From DATEHQ01 sp035279525 (GTDB lineage: Bacteria; Chloroflexota; Dormibacteria; Dormibacterales; Dormibacteraceae), in the NCBI GenBank assembly GCA_035279525.1, contig DATEHQ010000060.1, positions 1-39,851 on the forward strand: a stretch of 39,851 bases of DNA, in the 5' to 3' direction. Both the position numbers and the translations under genes were made by a program. Below, in pieces: positions 23,573-30,891 of the stretch (position 1 is its first letter; each line of letters starts with the position of its first letter). The notes below the pieces were generated by a model, which saw only the letters and a program-made list of their open reading frames with translations, had not been told where the DNA came from and did not search any database.

Positions 23573-24004
23573 GTGTTCACCGGAGCGCATCGGGTGAAGG
23601 TGGACGACAAAGGCCGGCTGGCGATCCCGGCCGCCTTTCGCCGGGAGCTCCCGGAGGGCAGCTTCGTCTCCGTCAGCCAGGACAACGTGCTGGCGATCTA
23701 TCCGCCGTCGCTCTGGGCGGCGCTCGCCGAGCAGCTGCAGAACCCGCTGCCGGGTCCGGACCAGCGAGCTCTCGCTCGTACGCTCTATTCGATGTCAGAT
23801 CCGTTCGAGCCCGATGGGCAGGGACGGATCAACCTGCAACCGGAGCAGCGGCGATTGGCGGGGATCGATTCCCCGTCGACGGCGGTGGTGATCGGCATGG
23901 GCTCGCGGGTCGAAATCTGGCCCGAGGGCCGGTGGGTGAGCTACAGCACCGACGCGCAAGGACGGTTCACAGAATTCGCTGACAGGGTGATCTCAGGGCA
24001 TTAG
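23573..24004 (+). CDS. mraZ: Transcriptional regulator MraZ
   Basis: DNA-binding regulator of the division and cell wall cluster, 143 aa, forming ring oligomers in the family. Two SpoVT/AbrB-like repeats are present, each with the DxxGR motif: HRVKVDDKGRLAIPAAFRRE in the first and DPFEPDGQGRINLQPEQRR in the second. The start GTG at 23573 directly follows the TGA of the small upstream gene. An ATG at 23569 is out of frame. It is the usual first gene of dcw clusters, and the three 10-bp repeats upstream are likely its binding site, giving negative feedback. Its stop overlaps the presumed rsmH start. Confidence 0.97.
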   Translation: MFTGAHRVKVDDKGRLAIPAAFRRELPEGSFVSVSQDNVLAIYPPSLWAALAEQLQNPLPGPDQRALARTLYSMSDPFEPDGQGRINLQPEQRRLAGIDSPSTAVVIGMGSRVEIWPEGRWVSYSTDAQGRFTEFADRVISGH

Positions 24005-24923
24005 TCCGCACGTTCCAGCACTTTCACAAGAGGTAATAGAGCTCCTTCAGCCCCGAGCGGGGGCGGTCGCGATCGACTGCACCCTCGGGCAGGCGGGCCA
24101 CGCCCGCCTGATCCTGGAGAGGATCACACCCGGTGGCCGGCTGCTCGGGATCGACCGCGATCCCGCGGCGGTGGAGGCAGGCCGGGTGACCCTGGCGCCG
24201 TTCGGCGCCGGGGTTGTGCTGGCGCACGGACGGTTTTCCGAGCTCGGCGACATTGCAACATCGACCGGGTTTGCCCCCGCCGACATGATCCTCTTCGACT
24301 TCGGTCTCTCCAGCACCCAGCTGGACGACACCGGCCGCGGGTTCAGCTTCCGCGCCGACGGTCCGCTCGACATGCGGATGGATCCCGGCGCCAGGCTCAC
24401 CGCGGCGGCGGTCGTCAACGAGTCGTCCTCCGAAGCGCTCGAGCGCGTCCTGCGCGACTACGGCGAGGAACGCTGGGCGCGGCGGATCGCGCAGTTCATA
24501 GTGGCGCGGCGCCCGCTCCGCACCACACGGGACCTGGCGCAGGCCGTGGAAGCGGCGATCCCCCGCCAGGCGTGGCCGCGCGACATCAACGTCTCGACCC
24601 GCACGTTTCAGGGTCTTCGCATCGCGGTCAACGACGAGCTGAGCGAGATCGAGGCAGGACTGAAGGCAGCTCTTTCGACACTCAAACCCGGTGGTCGCAT
24701 GGCGACGATCAGCTTCCATTCCCTGGAAGACCGCTTGGTCAAGTCATTCTTCAACGTCGAGTCCAAAGACTGCATCTGCCCACCCCAGCAGCCAGTCTGC
24801 ACCTGCGGCCACCGGGCCACCCTACGCACCGTCACCCGACGGCCGGTGCGGCCCACCGATCAAGAGGTGGCCGCCAACCCCCGCGCCCGCTCGGCCCGTC
24901 TCCGCGTCGCCGAAAAGAGGTGA
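24000..24923 (+). CDS. rsmH: 16S rRNA (cytosine(1402)-N(4))-methyltransferase RsmH
   Basis: SAM-dependent methyltransferase for C1402 of 16S rRNA, 307 aa if started at 24000. The protein begins (I)SPHVPALSQEVIELLQP, which aligns with the family start M-x-H-x-P-V-L-x-x-E-V. The SAM motif AIDCTLGQAGHARLIL, then LFDFGLSSTQLDD, RGFSFRADGPLDMRMD, RTFQGLRIAVNDEL, ISFHSLEDRLVKSFF and the Cys-rich CICPPQQPVCTCG follow in order. No ATG, GTG or TTG exists between the upstream in-frame stop (23988) and the conserved region; the next GTG (24171) would remove the SAM site. The codon at the right place is ATT (24000-24002), 9 nt after AGGGTGA. An ATT start overlapping the mraZ stop is therefore the best reading. 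Confidence 0.9.
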   Translation: MSPHVPALSQEVIELLQPRAGAVAIDCTLGQAGHARLILERITPGGRLLGIDRDPAAVEAGRVTLAPFGAGVVLAHGRFSELGDIATSTGFAPADMILFDFGLSSTQLDDTGRGFSFRADGPLDMRMDPGARLTAAAVVNESSSEALERVLRDYGEERWARRIAQFIVARRPLRTTRDLAQAVEAAIPRQAWPRDINVSTRTFQGLRIAVNDELSEIEAGLKAALSTLKPGGRMATISFHSLEDRLVKSFFNVESKDCICPPQQPVCTCGHRATLRTVTRRPVRPTDQEVAANPRARSARLRVAEKR

Positions 24924-24970
24924 GCGCGGTCTCTCTGTTCGACATCACCAAGTCCTGGTGGCCGGCCTAA
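24920..24970 (+). CDS. Possible 16-codon peptide overlapping the rsmH stop
   Basis: A GTG that overlaps the rsmH stop (GTGA) opens a 16-codon frame, VSAVSLFDITKSWWPA, ending with TAA at 24968-24970. This 4-bp overlap is the coupling pattern used throughout this cluster. The last codons (two Trp, Pro, Ala) lie in the 5' arm of a 12-bp hairpin and the stop lies in its loop. It may be a leader peptide for ftsL, or chance. Confidence 0.25.
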   Translation: MSAVSLFDITKSWWPA

Positions 24971-24987
24971 CCCCTCCGGCCGCCAGG
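24954..24987 (+). repeat. 12-bp hairpin between rsmH and ftsL
   Basis: CCTGGTGGCCGG (24954-24965) pairs along its full length with CCGGCCGCCAGG (24976-24987), with one G-U pair and a 10-nt loop. There is no U-run, so it is unlikely to be a simple terminator. It lies 60 nt before ftsL and may affect processing or expression balance within the operon. Confidence 0.6.
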
Positions 24988-25047
24988 CGCCATCCCCGCG
25001 GCTGAAAAGATCCAGAAAACGTCCCACCACACGATGAGGCACTCAAC

Positions 25048-25581
25048 TTGACATCGACCCGCATACTGGCCCGCCGCCGCCTGAGCCCGTCAGGCGCGGC
25101 GCATCACGTCACCGCCCCACCCCGGCGGCGTCGCCGCACGCGTGGATTCGTCCAGGTGGCGGGCGCGGCCGCGGCGGAGCGACTGCACCTGGGAGGCTTC
25201 ACGCACGCCTATGTGGGCGTCGGGGCGGTGGTGATCGTGCTCCTCTTCTATCTCGCGATCGCGGCGCAGATCACGCAGTCGTCTTACGACATCGCGCGCC
25301 TGCAAGACCAGCAGCGCCAGCTCATCGCCGAGCAGGACCAGCTGCGCTATCAGGAGGTCACACTTCACGCCCCCGCGCAGGTGCAGCAGCACGCGGCCCA
25401 GAGCGGAATGCAGCGCGTGCTCCCGGCGCGATACGTGACCGGCACCCAGGTCGCGATCGATCTTTCCGCGCCGGTCGGTGCGCCGGCGCCCGACTCGAGT
25501 CCCCTGTGGATGAAAGCCGTCGTGGCCCTGGTCAACACCGTGGCCGGCACCCGCGACGTGATGGCGGCGTCCAACCACTAA
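25048..25581 (+). CDS. ftsL: Cell division protein FtsL-like (septum formation initiator)
   Basis: A 177-aa bitopic division protein by position and architecture. It has a basic cytoplasmic N-terminus (ARRRLSPSG, PPRRRRRTRGF) and one membrane helix at about 57-75 (GVGAVVIVLLFYLAIAAQIT). A coiled coil follows at about 78-115 (SYDIARLQDQQRQLIAEQDQ), then a Pro-rich external tail. FtsL with FtsQ/DivIB and FtsB/DivIC links the ring to the FtsW/FtsI synthase. The start is TTG at 25048, with GATGAGG upstream. Its stop TAA is directly followed by the ftsI ATG. Sequence conservation in FtsL is low, so the call rests on topology and on its place between rsmH and ftsI. Confidence 0.8.
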   Translation: MTSTRILARRRLSPSGAAHHVTAPPRRRRRTRGFVQVAGAAAAERLHLGGFTHAYVGVGAVVIVLLFYLAIAAQITQSSYDIARLQDQQRQLIAEQDQLRYQEVTLHAPAQVQQHAAQSGMQRVLPARYVTGTQVAIDLSAPVGAPAPDSSPLWMKAVVALVNTVAGTRDVMAASNH

Positions 25582-27339
25582 ATGGCGACGAGGGCACTCG
25601 GCAGACGAGGCCCCCGAGTCGAGCACATCGGTTCGGCTCGCCTTCGCGTGCTGTCGATGCTCGCGGCCGCGCTCGTCCTCGCCGGGATGGTCTGGTCGCG
25701 CCTCGCCTACTGGCAGGTCGCCGAGCACGGGCGCCTCACCACGCAAGCGCAGGCCCAGTACCGCGACATCGTCACGCTCCCCGCGATCCGGGGCGCGATC
25801 TTCGACCGCAACCTGACGCAGCTCGTCGTGAACACGACCGTGTATTCGGCGTTCGTCTCGCCTGATCAGATCGCGGCGGGCGAGCGCGACCAGGTGGCCG
25901 GCGGCCTCTCGTCGGTCCTCGGCGTCGACAGGAACGCGGTGATGGCGACTCTCGCCTCGGGCGCCAAGTTCGCCTACATCGCGCACCGATTCAGCAAGGA
26001 CAAGGCGGACAGGCTGAAGGCGCTCAAGCTCCCAGGCGTCGGCCTCGAGGACGACACCCAGCGTTCGTACCTTCCCGGAGCAGAGCCGAACACGTCGCTC
26101 GCCTCCAACCTCCTCGGTTTCGTCACCTATGACGGCGCCGGTCAGTACGGGCTGGAGCAGAAATACCAGGCCGCCCTCGCAGGCACCCCCGGCTACATCT
26201 CGAGCTACCGGGACCTGGCCAACCGCGAGATCAGCCTGGGATCGCATACGTACCAGGACCCGGTCAACGGCTCAGACCTGGTCCTCTCCCTGGACGCGAG
26301 CATCCAGTACGCGGCCGAGCAGGCCCTGGCCGATGGAGTCAAGAAGGACCACGCCGAGAGCGGCAGCGTGCTGGTCATGGATCCGACCACCGGAGGCATC
26401 GTCGCCTCGGCCGACTACCCGAGCTACAGCGCGAACGACTTCACGCACACGGATGCGTCCCTGTTCAAGGACAACGTCGCAGCCTACGACTACGAGCCGG
26501 GCTCGGTCATGAAGGTCGTCACGCTGGCGGGCGCCATGAACGCCGGGGCGATCACGCCGACGACGGTGATCAACGACCCGGGCTATGTCAACGCCGGCGG
26601 TTATCGAATCTACGACTGGGACCGGCGCAACCACGGCAACATCGACTACACCTACGTGCTCGAGCACTCGCTCAACGTGGGCGCCATGAAGGCGATGCTC
26701 GCCGAGGGCCACGCCGCGTTCTACAACAACCTCCAGGCTTTCGGCCTGACCAGGCCGAGCGGCATCGACGTGGCGGGAGAGGCTTGCCTGCTCCCGCCGG
26801 CCGCGGGCCAGATGGCGGACTCGCAGTACGCGACTACTTCTTTTGGGCAGGGCATCGACGTGAACATGGTGCAGATGCTCGCGGCCGTGAACGTGATCGC
26901 CAACGGCGGCCGTTACGCGCCGCCGCACATCGTCGAGCGCATAGGGACTCGCATCAACCCCGTCCTGCTGCAGCCACAGCGCCAGGTCGTCAGCCCGCAT
27001 ACGGCGAGCGAGATGACGGCGATGATGGAGGCGGTCGACCAGTACGGGTCGGGCTGGACCTCGGTCGTGCGCGGATTCGCCAGGGACCAGGCCGGCAAGA
27101 CAGGAACCTCGCAGATCCCGGTCAACGGGAAGTACACCCAGGACGTCTGGGCCTCCTTCGTCGGCTTCCTTCCGGCGCAGCATCCGCGTTTCACGATGCT
27201 GGTCGTCATCCGCAAGCCGCACTATCCGGGCGCGGACAAGGACTGGACTCTCAACGACGGCTACCTGACCGCGGGGCCGATCTGGCAGAAGATCGCTCAG
27301 GCCATGGTCGTGGACTGGCACATCACTCCCGACCACTAA
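25582..27339 (+). CDS. ftsI: Penicillin-binding protein, FtsI/PBP2B type transpeptidase
   Basis: Septal class B penicillin-binding protein, 585 aa, that crosslinks peptidoglycan at division. It has a short cytoplasmic start and a membrane anchor at about 22-42 (RVLSMLAAALVLAGMVWSRL). The pedestal domain carries the conserved RGAIFDRN, and the transpeptidase domain has all three active-site motifs. These are Ser308-x-x-Lys311 in EPGSVMKVVT, Ser363-Leu-Asn in EHSLNVGAMK, and KTGT (506-509) in AGKTGTSQIP. The end is short, without PASTA domains. It starts immediately after the ftsL stop. In most dcw clusters murE would come next, but here murF follows. Confidence 0.95.
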   Translation: MATRALGRRGPRVEHIGSARLRVLSMLAAALVLAGMVWSRLAYWQVAEHGRLTTQAQAQYRDIVTLPAIRGAIFDRNLTQLVVNTTVYSAFVSPDQIAAGERDQVAGGLSSVLGVDRNAVMATLASGAKFAYIAHRFSKDKADRLKALKLPGVGLEDDTQRSYLPGAEPNTSLASNLLGFVTYDGAGQYGLEQKYQAALAGTPGYISSYRDLANREISLGSHTYQDPVNGSDLVLSLDASIQYAAEQALADGVKKDHAESGSVLVMDPTTGGIVASADYPSYSANDFTHTDASLFKDNVAAYDYEPGSVMKVVTLAGAMNAGAITPTTVINDPGYVNAGGYRIYDWDRRNHGNIDYTYVLEHSLNVGAMKAMLAEGHAAFYNNLQAFGLTRPSGIDVAGEACLLPPAAGQMADSQYATTSFGQGIDVNMVQMLAAVNVIANGGRYAPPHIVERIGTRINPVLLQPQRQVVSPHTASEMTAMMEAVDQYGSGWTSVVRGFARDQAGKTGTSQIPVNGKYTQDVWASFVGFLPAQHPRFTMLVVIRKPHYPGADKDWTLNDGYLTAGPIWQKIAQAMVVDWHITPDH

Positions 27340-27356
27340 ACCGTTCAAATTAGAGC

Positions 27357-28694
27357 GTGAGATTCAGTCTCCTCGAGATCCTCGAGGCGACCGGCGGGGG
27401 CGAGCTCGGCGGCACGCAGGTCGGCAACACGTACTCGACCTTCCACACCGATTCGCGTGAGGTGAAGCGAGGAGGAGTCTTCTTCGCGCTCCGCGGAGCG
27501 GAGATGGACGGCCATCGATTCGTGGGCGACGCCGTCGCGCGCGGTGCGGCGGCCGTCGTGGTCGAGCGGCGCATGAGCGTCCCCAGCGGGATCGCCGAGG
27601 TGGTGGTACCGGACAGCTGGGCCGCGCTCTACGCGCTGGCCGCCCATGCCCTCGAGCGAGTCCGGCCGCTCGTCGTGGGCGTCACGGGCAGCAATGGCAA
27701 GACGTCGACCAAGGAGATGGTGGCGGCCATCCTCGGGCAGCGGTTCAAGGTCCTTCACTCCGAAGGGAACCTCAACACCGAGACCGGTCTGCCGCTCACG
27801 CTGCTGAGGCTCGAGCCTCACCACACCGCCGTGGTCCTCGAGATGGGCCTTCAGCACCAGGGCGACATCGCGCGGCTGGCCGCGCTCGCCCGGCCGACCA
27901 TCGGCATCGTCACCAACGTCGGGGTGGTCCACATCGAATACTTCGAATCGCGCGAGCACCTGGCCCGGGCCAAGGGCGAGCTCGTGGCCGCGCTGCCGGA
28001 GGCGGGGCTCGCGGTGCTCAACGCCGACAACGAGTTCCATCCACTGCTGGCGCGGATGACGTCGGCGCGAGTCGCGACGTTCGGCTTCGAGCGAGGCGAT
28101 TACAGGGTCGAGGACTACCGGGTGCCCACCTCCGGCGGATCGGAGTTCACGGTCCACGGCAGCCCGGTCAAGCTTCTCGTGGCCGGCCGGCACCAGGCGC
28201 TGAACGCAGCCGCGGCCCTCGCCGCCTGCGAGTTCGCGGGAGTTCCGCTCGCGGATGGGGCGCGCGCCCTGGCTGAGATTTCGATCGATCATCGACTGCA
28301 GGAGGTTGCGACTCCCGGCGGCTATGCGCTCGTCGACGATGCGTACAACGCGAGCCCCGAATCGATGCTGGCCGCCTTCGATGCGCTGGCCGAAGCGCCC
28401 CGTCCTGCCCGGCTGCTCGCCGTGCTCGGTGAGATGCGAGAGCTCGGCCCGCTGGCCGATGACTCGCACCGCCGCGTGGGGCGGCGCGCCGCCGAGGTCT
28501 TCGACGCGGTAAGCGTCGTCGACAGCGACCTCGGTCGCATCCTGGCCGAGTCCGCTGGGGCCGAGCTCGTCAGAGACCGCGCGGCTGCCGCGGAATGGGT
28601 GAGGCGCAACGCGCGGCCGGGCGATCGCGTGCTGGTCAAAGCCTCGCATGGAGTCCGGCTCGACGAGCTCGTGCGCGAGCTGGCCGAAACGTGA
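27357..28694 (+). CDS. murF: UDP-MurNAc-tripeptide--D-alanyl-D-alanine ligase MurF
   Basis: Cytoplasmic ATP-dependent ligase, 445 aa, that adds D-Ala-D-Ala to the UDP-MurNAc tripeptide. The N-terminal domain has TDSREVKRGGVFFALRG. The ATP site is VTGSNGKTSTKEMV (Lys115). EGNLNTETGLPLTLLRLE and VLEMGLQHQGDIARLA are typical of MurF, not MurE, as are VDDAYNASPESMLAAFDAL and AVLGEMRELG in the last domain. The start is GTG at 27357, 17 nt after ftsI, with a weak ribosome site (TTAGAG). Its stop overlaps the mraY start (GTGA). Its tripeptide substrate requires a MurE that is not encoded in this window. Confidence 0.96.
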   Translation: MRFSLLEILEATGGGELGGTQVGNTYSTFHTDSREVKRGGVFFALRGAEMDGHRFVGDAVARGAAAVVVERRMSVPSGIAEVVVPDSWAALYALAAHALERVRPLVVGVTGSNGKTSTKEMVAAILGQRFKVLHSEGNLNTETGLPLTLLRLEPHHTAVVLEMGLQHQGDIARLAALARPTIGIVTNVGVVHIEYFESREHLARAKGELVAALPEAGLAVLNADNEFHPLLARMTSARVATFGFERGDYRVEDYRVPTSGGSEFTVHGSPVKLLVAGRHQALNAAAALAACEFAGVPLADGARALAEISIDHRLQEVATPGGYALVDDAYNASPESMLAAFDALAEAPRPARLLAVLGEMRELGPLADDSHRRVGRRAAEVFDAVSVVDSDLGRILAESAGAELVRDRAAAAEWVRRNARPGDRVLVKASHGVRLDELVRELAET

Positions 28695-29629
28695 TCTTCG
28701 ACGTCCTCACATTCGCGGTCGCGTTCCTCGTTGCGCTCGTCCTCTATCCGTGGCTGATCGGCGCGCTGCGGCGCTGGCGCTCGGTGCAGGTCATCCAGGC
28801 CGAGCTGCCGGAAAGCCATCACCGGAAGGCGGGCACCCCGACGGCGGGCGGGGTGCTGTTCCTGGTGCTCGGGATCATCGGTGGTGTGCTGGCCGCGCTG
28901 GCCGGGCACGCCGGTGCGTGGCCCTCGGTCGCCGGCCTCGTGGCGGGCGGACTGATCGGCGTCGCCGACGACCGCACCAAGCTGCGGGTCGGCTCGACCG
29001 GCATCCCGGCGCGGCTCAAGCTGCCGGTGCAGTTCGTGCTGGCGGTTCCGGTCGCTTGGCTCGCGCTGAGCCAGGGCAGCGCGCACCAGCTGTGGCTGCC
29101 GCAGACGATGTGGCTGCTCTTCCCGCTGTCCGTCGTGGCGATCGTCGGATGTGCAAACGCGGTGAACCTCAGCGACGGCATGGACGGTCTCGCGGCGGGC
29201 CTTTCGATCCTCGCTGTCGTCGGCATCGTGCTGCTCCCGTCGGCGGTCGCGGGCGAGAAGGCCGTGGCCATGAGCCTGGCCGGGGCCCTCCTGGCGTTCC
29301 TCTGGTTCAATCGCTACCCGGCCCGCGTGTTCATGGGCGACGCAGGCGCGCTGGCGATCGGCTACGCGCTGGCCGCCATGGCGATCCAGCAGGGATTCCT
29401 CATCCTGCTTCCTCTCATCGGTCTCGTGTTCGTACTCGAGACCCTGTCTGTCATCATTTCGTTGTCCTACTTCAGACTCACCCACGGACGCCGCATTTTC
29501 AAGGGGACCCCGATCCACTACACGTTCCACCACTACGGTTGGTCTGAGAACCGCATCGCGCTCTCGTTCTGGGGCGTGGGCCTGGTTTCCGCGCTGGCTG
29601 CCGTCGGGGTGGCAAGACTCGCCAGTTGA
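28691..29629 (+). CDS. mraY: Phospho-N-acetylmuramoyl-pentapeptide-transferase MraY
   Basis: Membrane enzyme that moves phospho-MurNAc-pentapeptide to undecaprenyl phosphate, making lipid I. The 312-aa protein has about ten membrane helices and the family motifs: SHHRKAGTPTAGG (His43-His44), IGVADDRTKL with the Asp pair, ANAVNLSDGMDGLAAG (Asn159-Asp165) and RVFMGDAGALAIGYAL (Asp217). The last cytoplasmic motif is unusual: TPIHYTFHHYGWSENR from His276 replaces the common P-[LI]-HHHFE-x-x-GW, so only the first of three His is kept, although His280-His281 follow. The start is GTG at 28691, overlapping the murF stop. It is somewhat shorter than typical (about 320-360 aa). Confidence 0.94.
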   Translation: MIFDVLTFAVAFLVALVLYPWLIGALRRWRSVQVIQAELPESHHRKAGTPTAGGVLFLVLGIIGGVLAALAGHAGAWPSVAGLVAGGLIGVADDRTKLRVGSTGIPARLKLPVQFVLAVPVAWLALSQGSAHQLWLPQTMWLLFPLSVVAIVGCANAVNLSDGMDGLAAGLSILAVVGIVLLPSAVAGEKAVAMSLAGALLAFLWFNRYPARVFMGDAGALAIGYALAAMAIQQGFLILLPLIGLVFVLETLSVIISLSYFRLTHGRRIFKGTPIHYTFHHYGWSENRIALSFWGVGLVSALAAVGVARLAS

Positions 29630-30891
29630 CCTCTCTGGTCGTCGGTGCGGCCCGAAGCGGAGTCGCGCTCGCCACCTACCTGGTTGGCTCAGGAGAAAAG
29701 GTCAGGGTCGTCGATCGCAGGCCCGAGTCGGAGCTTCAGTCTGAGCTCGAGAAGATGCCGGCCGGGACAGAGCTCGTCCTCGGTGGCTACGACAGCACAG
29801 TGCTCGAGGGTGTCGACACCGTTTACGCGAGCCCGGGCGTGCCGTGGGACTCACCGCTGCTGAGCGAGGCGCGCGCCCGGAACGTGCGCGTCTCGAGCGA
29901 GATCGACCTCTTCTTGAAACTCTGCCCGGGAACAGTGGTGGGCATCACCGGCACCAATGGAAAGACCACGACGACAGTGCTCACCGGCGAAGTTCTCGCC
30001 GCGGGCACGCGCCCTGTCATCGTCGGCGGAAACATCGGCGACACGGTGCTGGACCGCCTGGGTGGGATCACGAGCGAGCACTGGGTGGTGCTGGAACTGT
30101 CCAGCTTCCAGCTCGAATCGGTCGAGCGCCCGCGGCTGCACGTGGGTGTGATCCTCAACATCACGCCTGACCATCTCGACCGTCATGTGACCTTCGAGCG
30201 GTACATCGACCTCAAGGCGCGTGCCATAGAAGGCGCCGCGCCGGAGGACTACGCGTTGCTCAACGGCCGCGACGCGGTCGTTCGCCGCCTTGCCTCCCAC
30301 ACAAGGGGCAAGGTCGTGTGGTTCGACGAGCACCAGCCCATCCCACCGATGCCGCTGCCGGGACAGCACAACATGGAGAACGCCCTCGCCGCCGCCGCGG
30401 TGGGCAGGATCGCGGGGCTGGGCGACGCGGCGATCAACGCGGCGATCCGCGCCTTCAGGGGAGTCGAGCACAGGCTCGAGCTCGTCGGTGAATGGGCGGG
30501 CGTGCGCTGGTACAACGACTCCAAGGCGACCAACCCCGACGCCGGGCGGGTGGCGCTCCGGGCGTTTCCCGGCGCGCCGGTGATCCTTATCGCCGGCGGC
30601 TACGGTAGCGGGTTCGAGCTCGACGATTGGGTGGCCGACGTGCTCGGCAACACCGAGGCGGTGGTCCTGATCGGCGCCTCGGCGGACCAGCTCGCGGGCA
30701 GGCTGACACGTCATCCCAGGGTCGTGCGGGCCGCCAGCCTCGCCGACGCAGTCGCCCGCGCGGCGAGCCTGGCGCGCCGCGGCGGTGTCGTGCTGCTGAG
30801 CCCGGCCTACAAGAGCTTCGACATGTTCAAGGATTTCGAGGACCGCGGCGACCAGTTCAAAACGCTGGTCCGCGAGAGGTTCTCGACATGA
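29626..30891 (+). CDS. murD: UDP-N-acetylmuramoylalanine--D-glutamate ligase MurD
   Basis: ATP-dependent ligase, 421 aa, that adds D-Glu to UDP-MurNAc-L-Ala in the cytoplasm. It has the N-terminal Rossmann-like domain (LVVGAARSGVALATYLVGSG) and ATP site GITGTNGKTTTT (Lys113). The sequence IGDTVLDRLGGITSEHWVVL follows, then ELSSFQLESVERP and LNITPDHLDRHVTFERYIDL. The C-terminal domain carries EHRLELVGEWAGVRWYNDSK and the ending LLSPAYKSFDMFKDFEDRGD. All are family hallmarks in the right order. The start is TTG at 29626, overlapping the mraY stop (TTGA). Its own stop overlaps the ftsW ATG. Confidence 0.97.
   Translation: MTSLVVGAARSGVALATYLVGSGEKVRVVDRRPESELQSELEKMPAGTELVLGGYDSTVLEGVDTVYASPGVPWDSPLLSEARARNVRVSSEIDLFLKLCPGTVVGITGTNGKTTTTVLTGEVLAAGTRPVIVGGNIGDTVLDRLGGITSEHWVVLELSSFQLESVERPRLHVGVILNITPDHLDRHVTFERYIDLKARAIEGAAPEDYALLNGRDAVVRRLASHTRGKVVWFDEHQPIPPMPLPGQHNMENALAAAAVGRIAGLGDAAINAAIRAFRGVEHRLELVGEWAGVRWYNDSKATNPDAGRVALRAFPGAPVILIAGGYGSGFELDDWVADVLGNTEAVVLIGASADQLAGRLTRHPRVVRAASLADAVARAASLARRGGVVLLSPAYKSFDMFKDFEDRGDQFKTLVRERFST

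Noticed and set aside
23569..23982. ATG-started 137-aa frame overlapping mraZ
   Set aside because: It is out of frame with the well conserved MraZ protein; only the GTG at 23573 gives MraZ.
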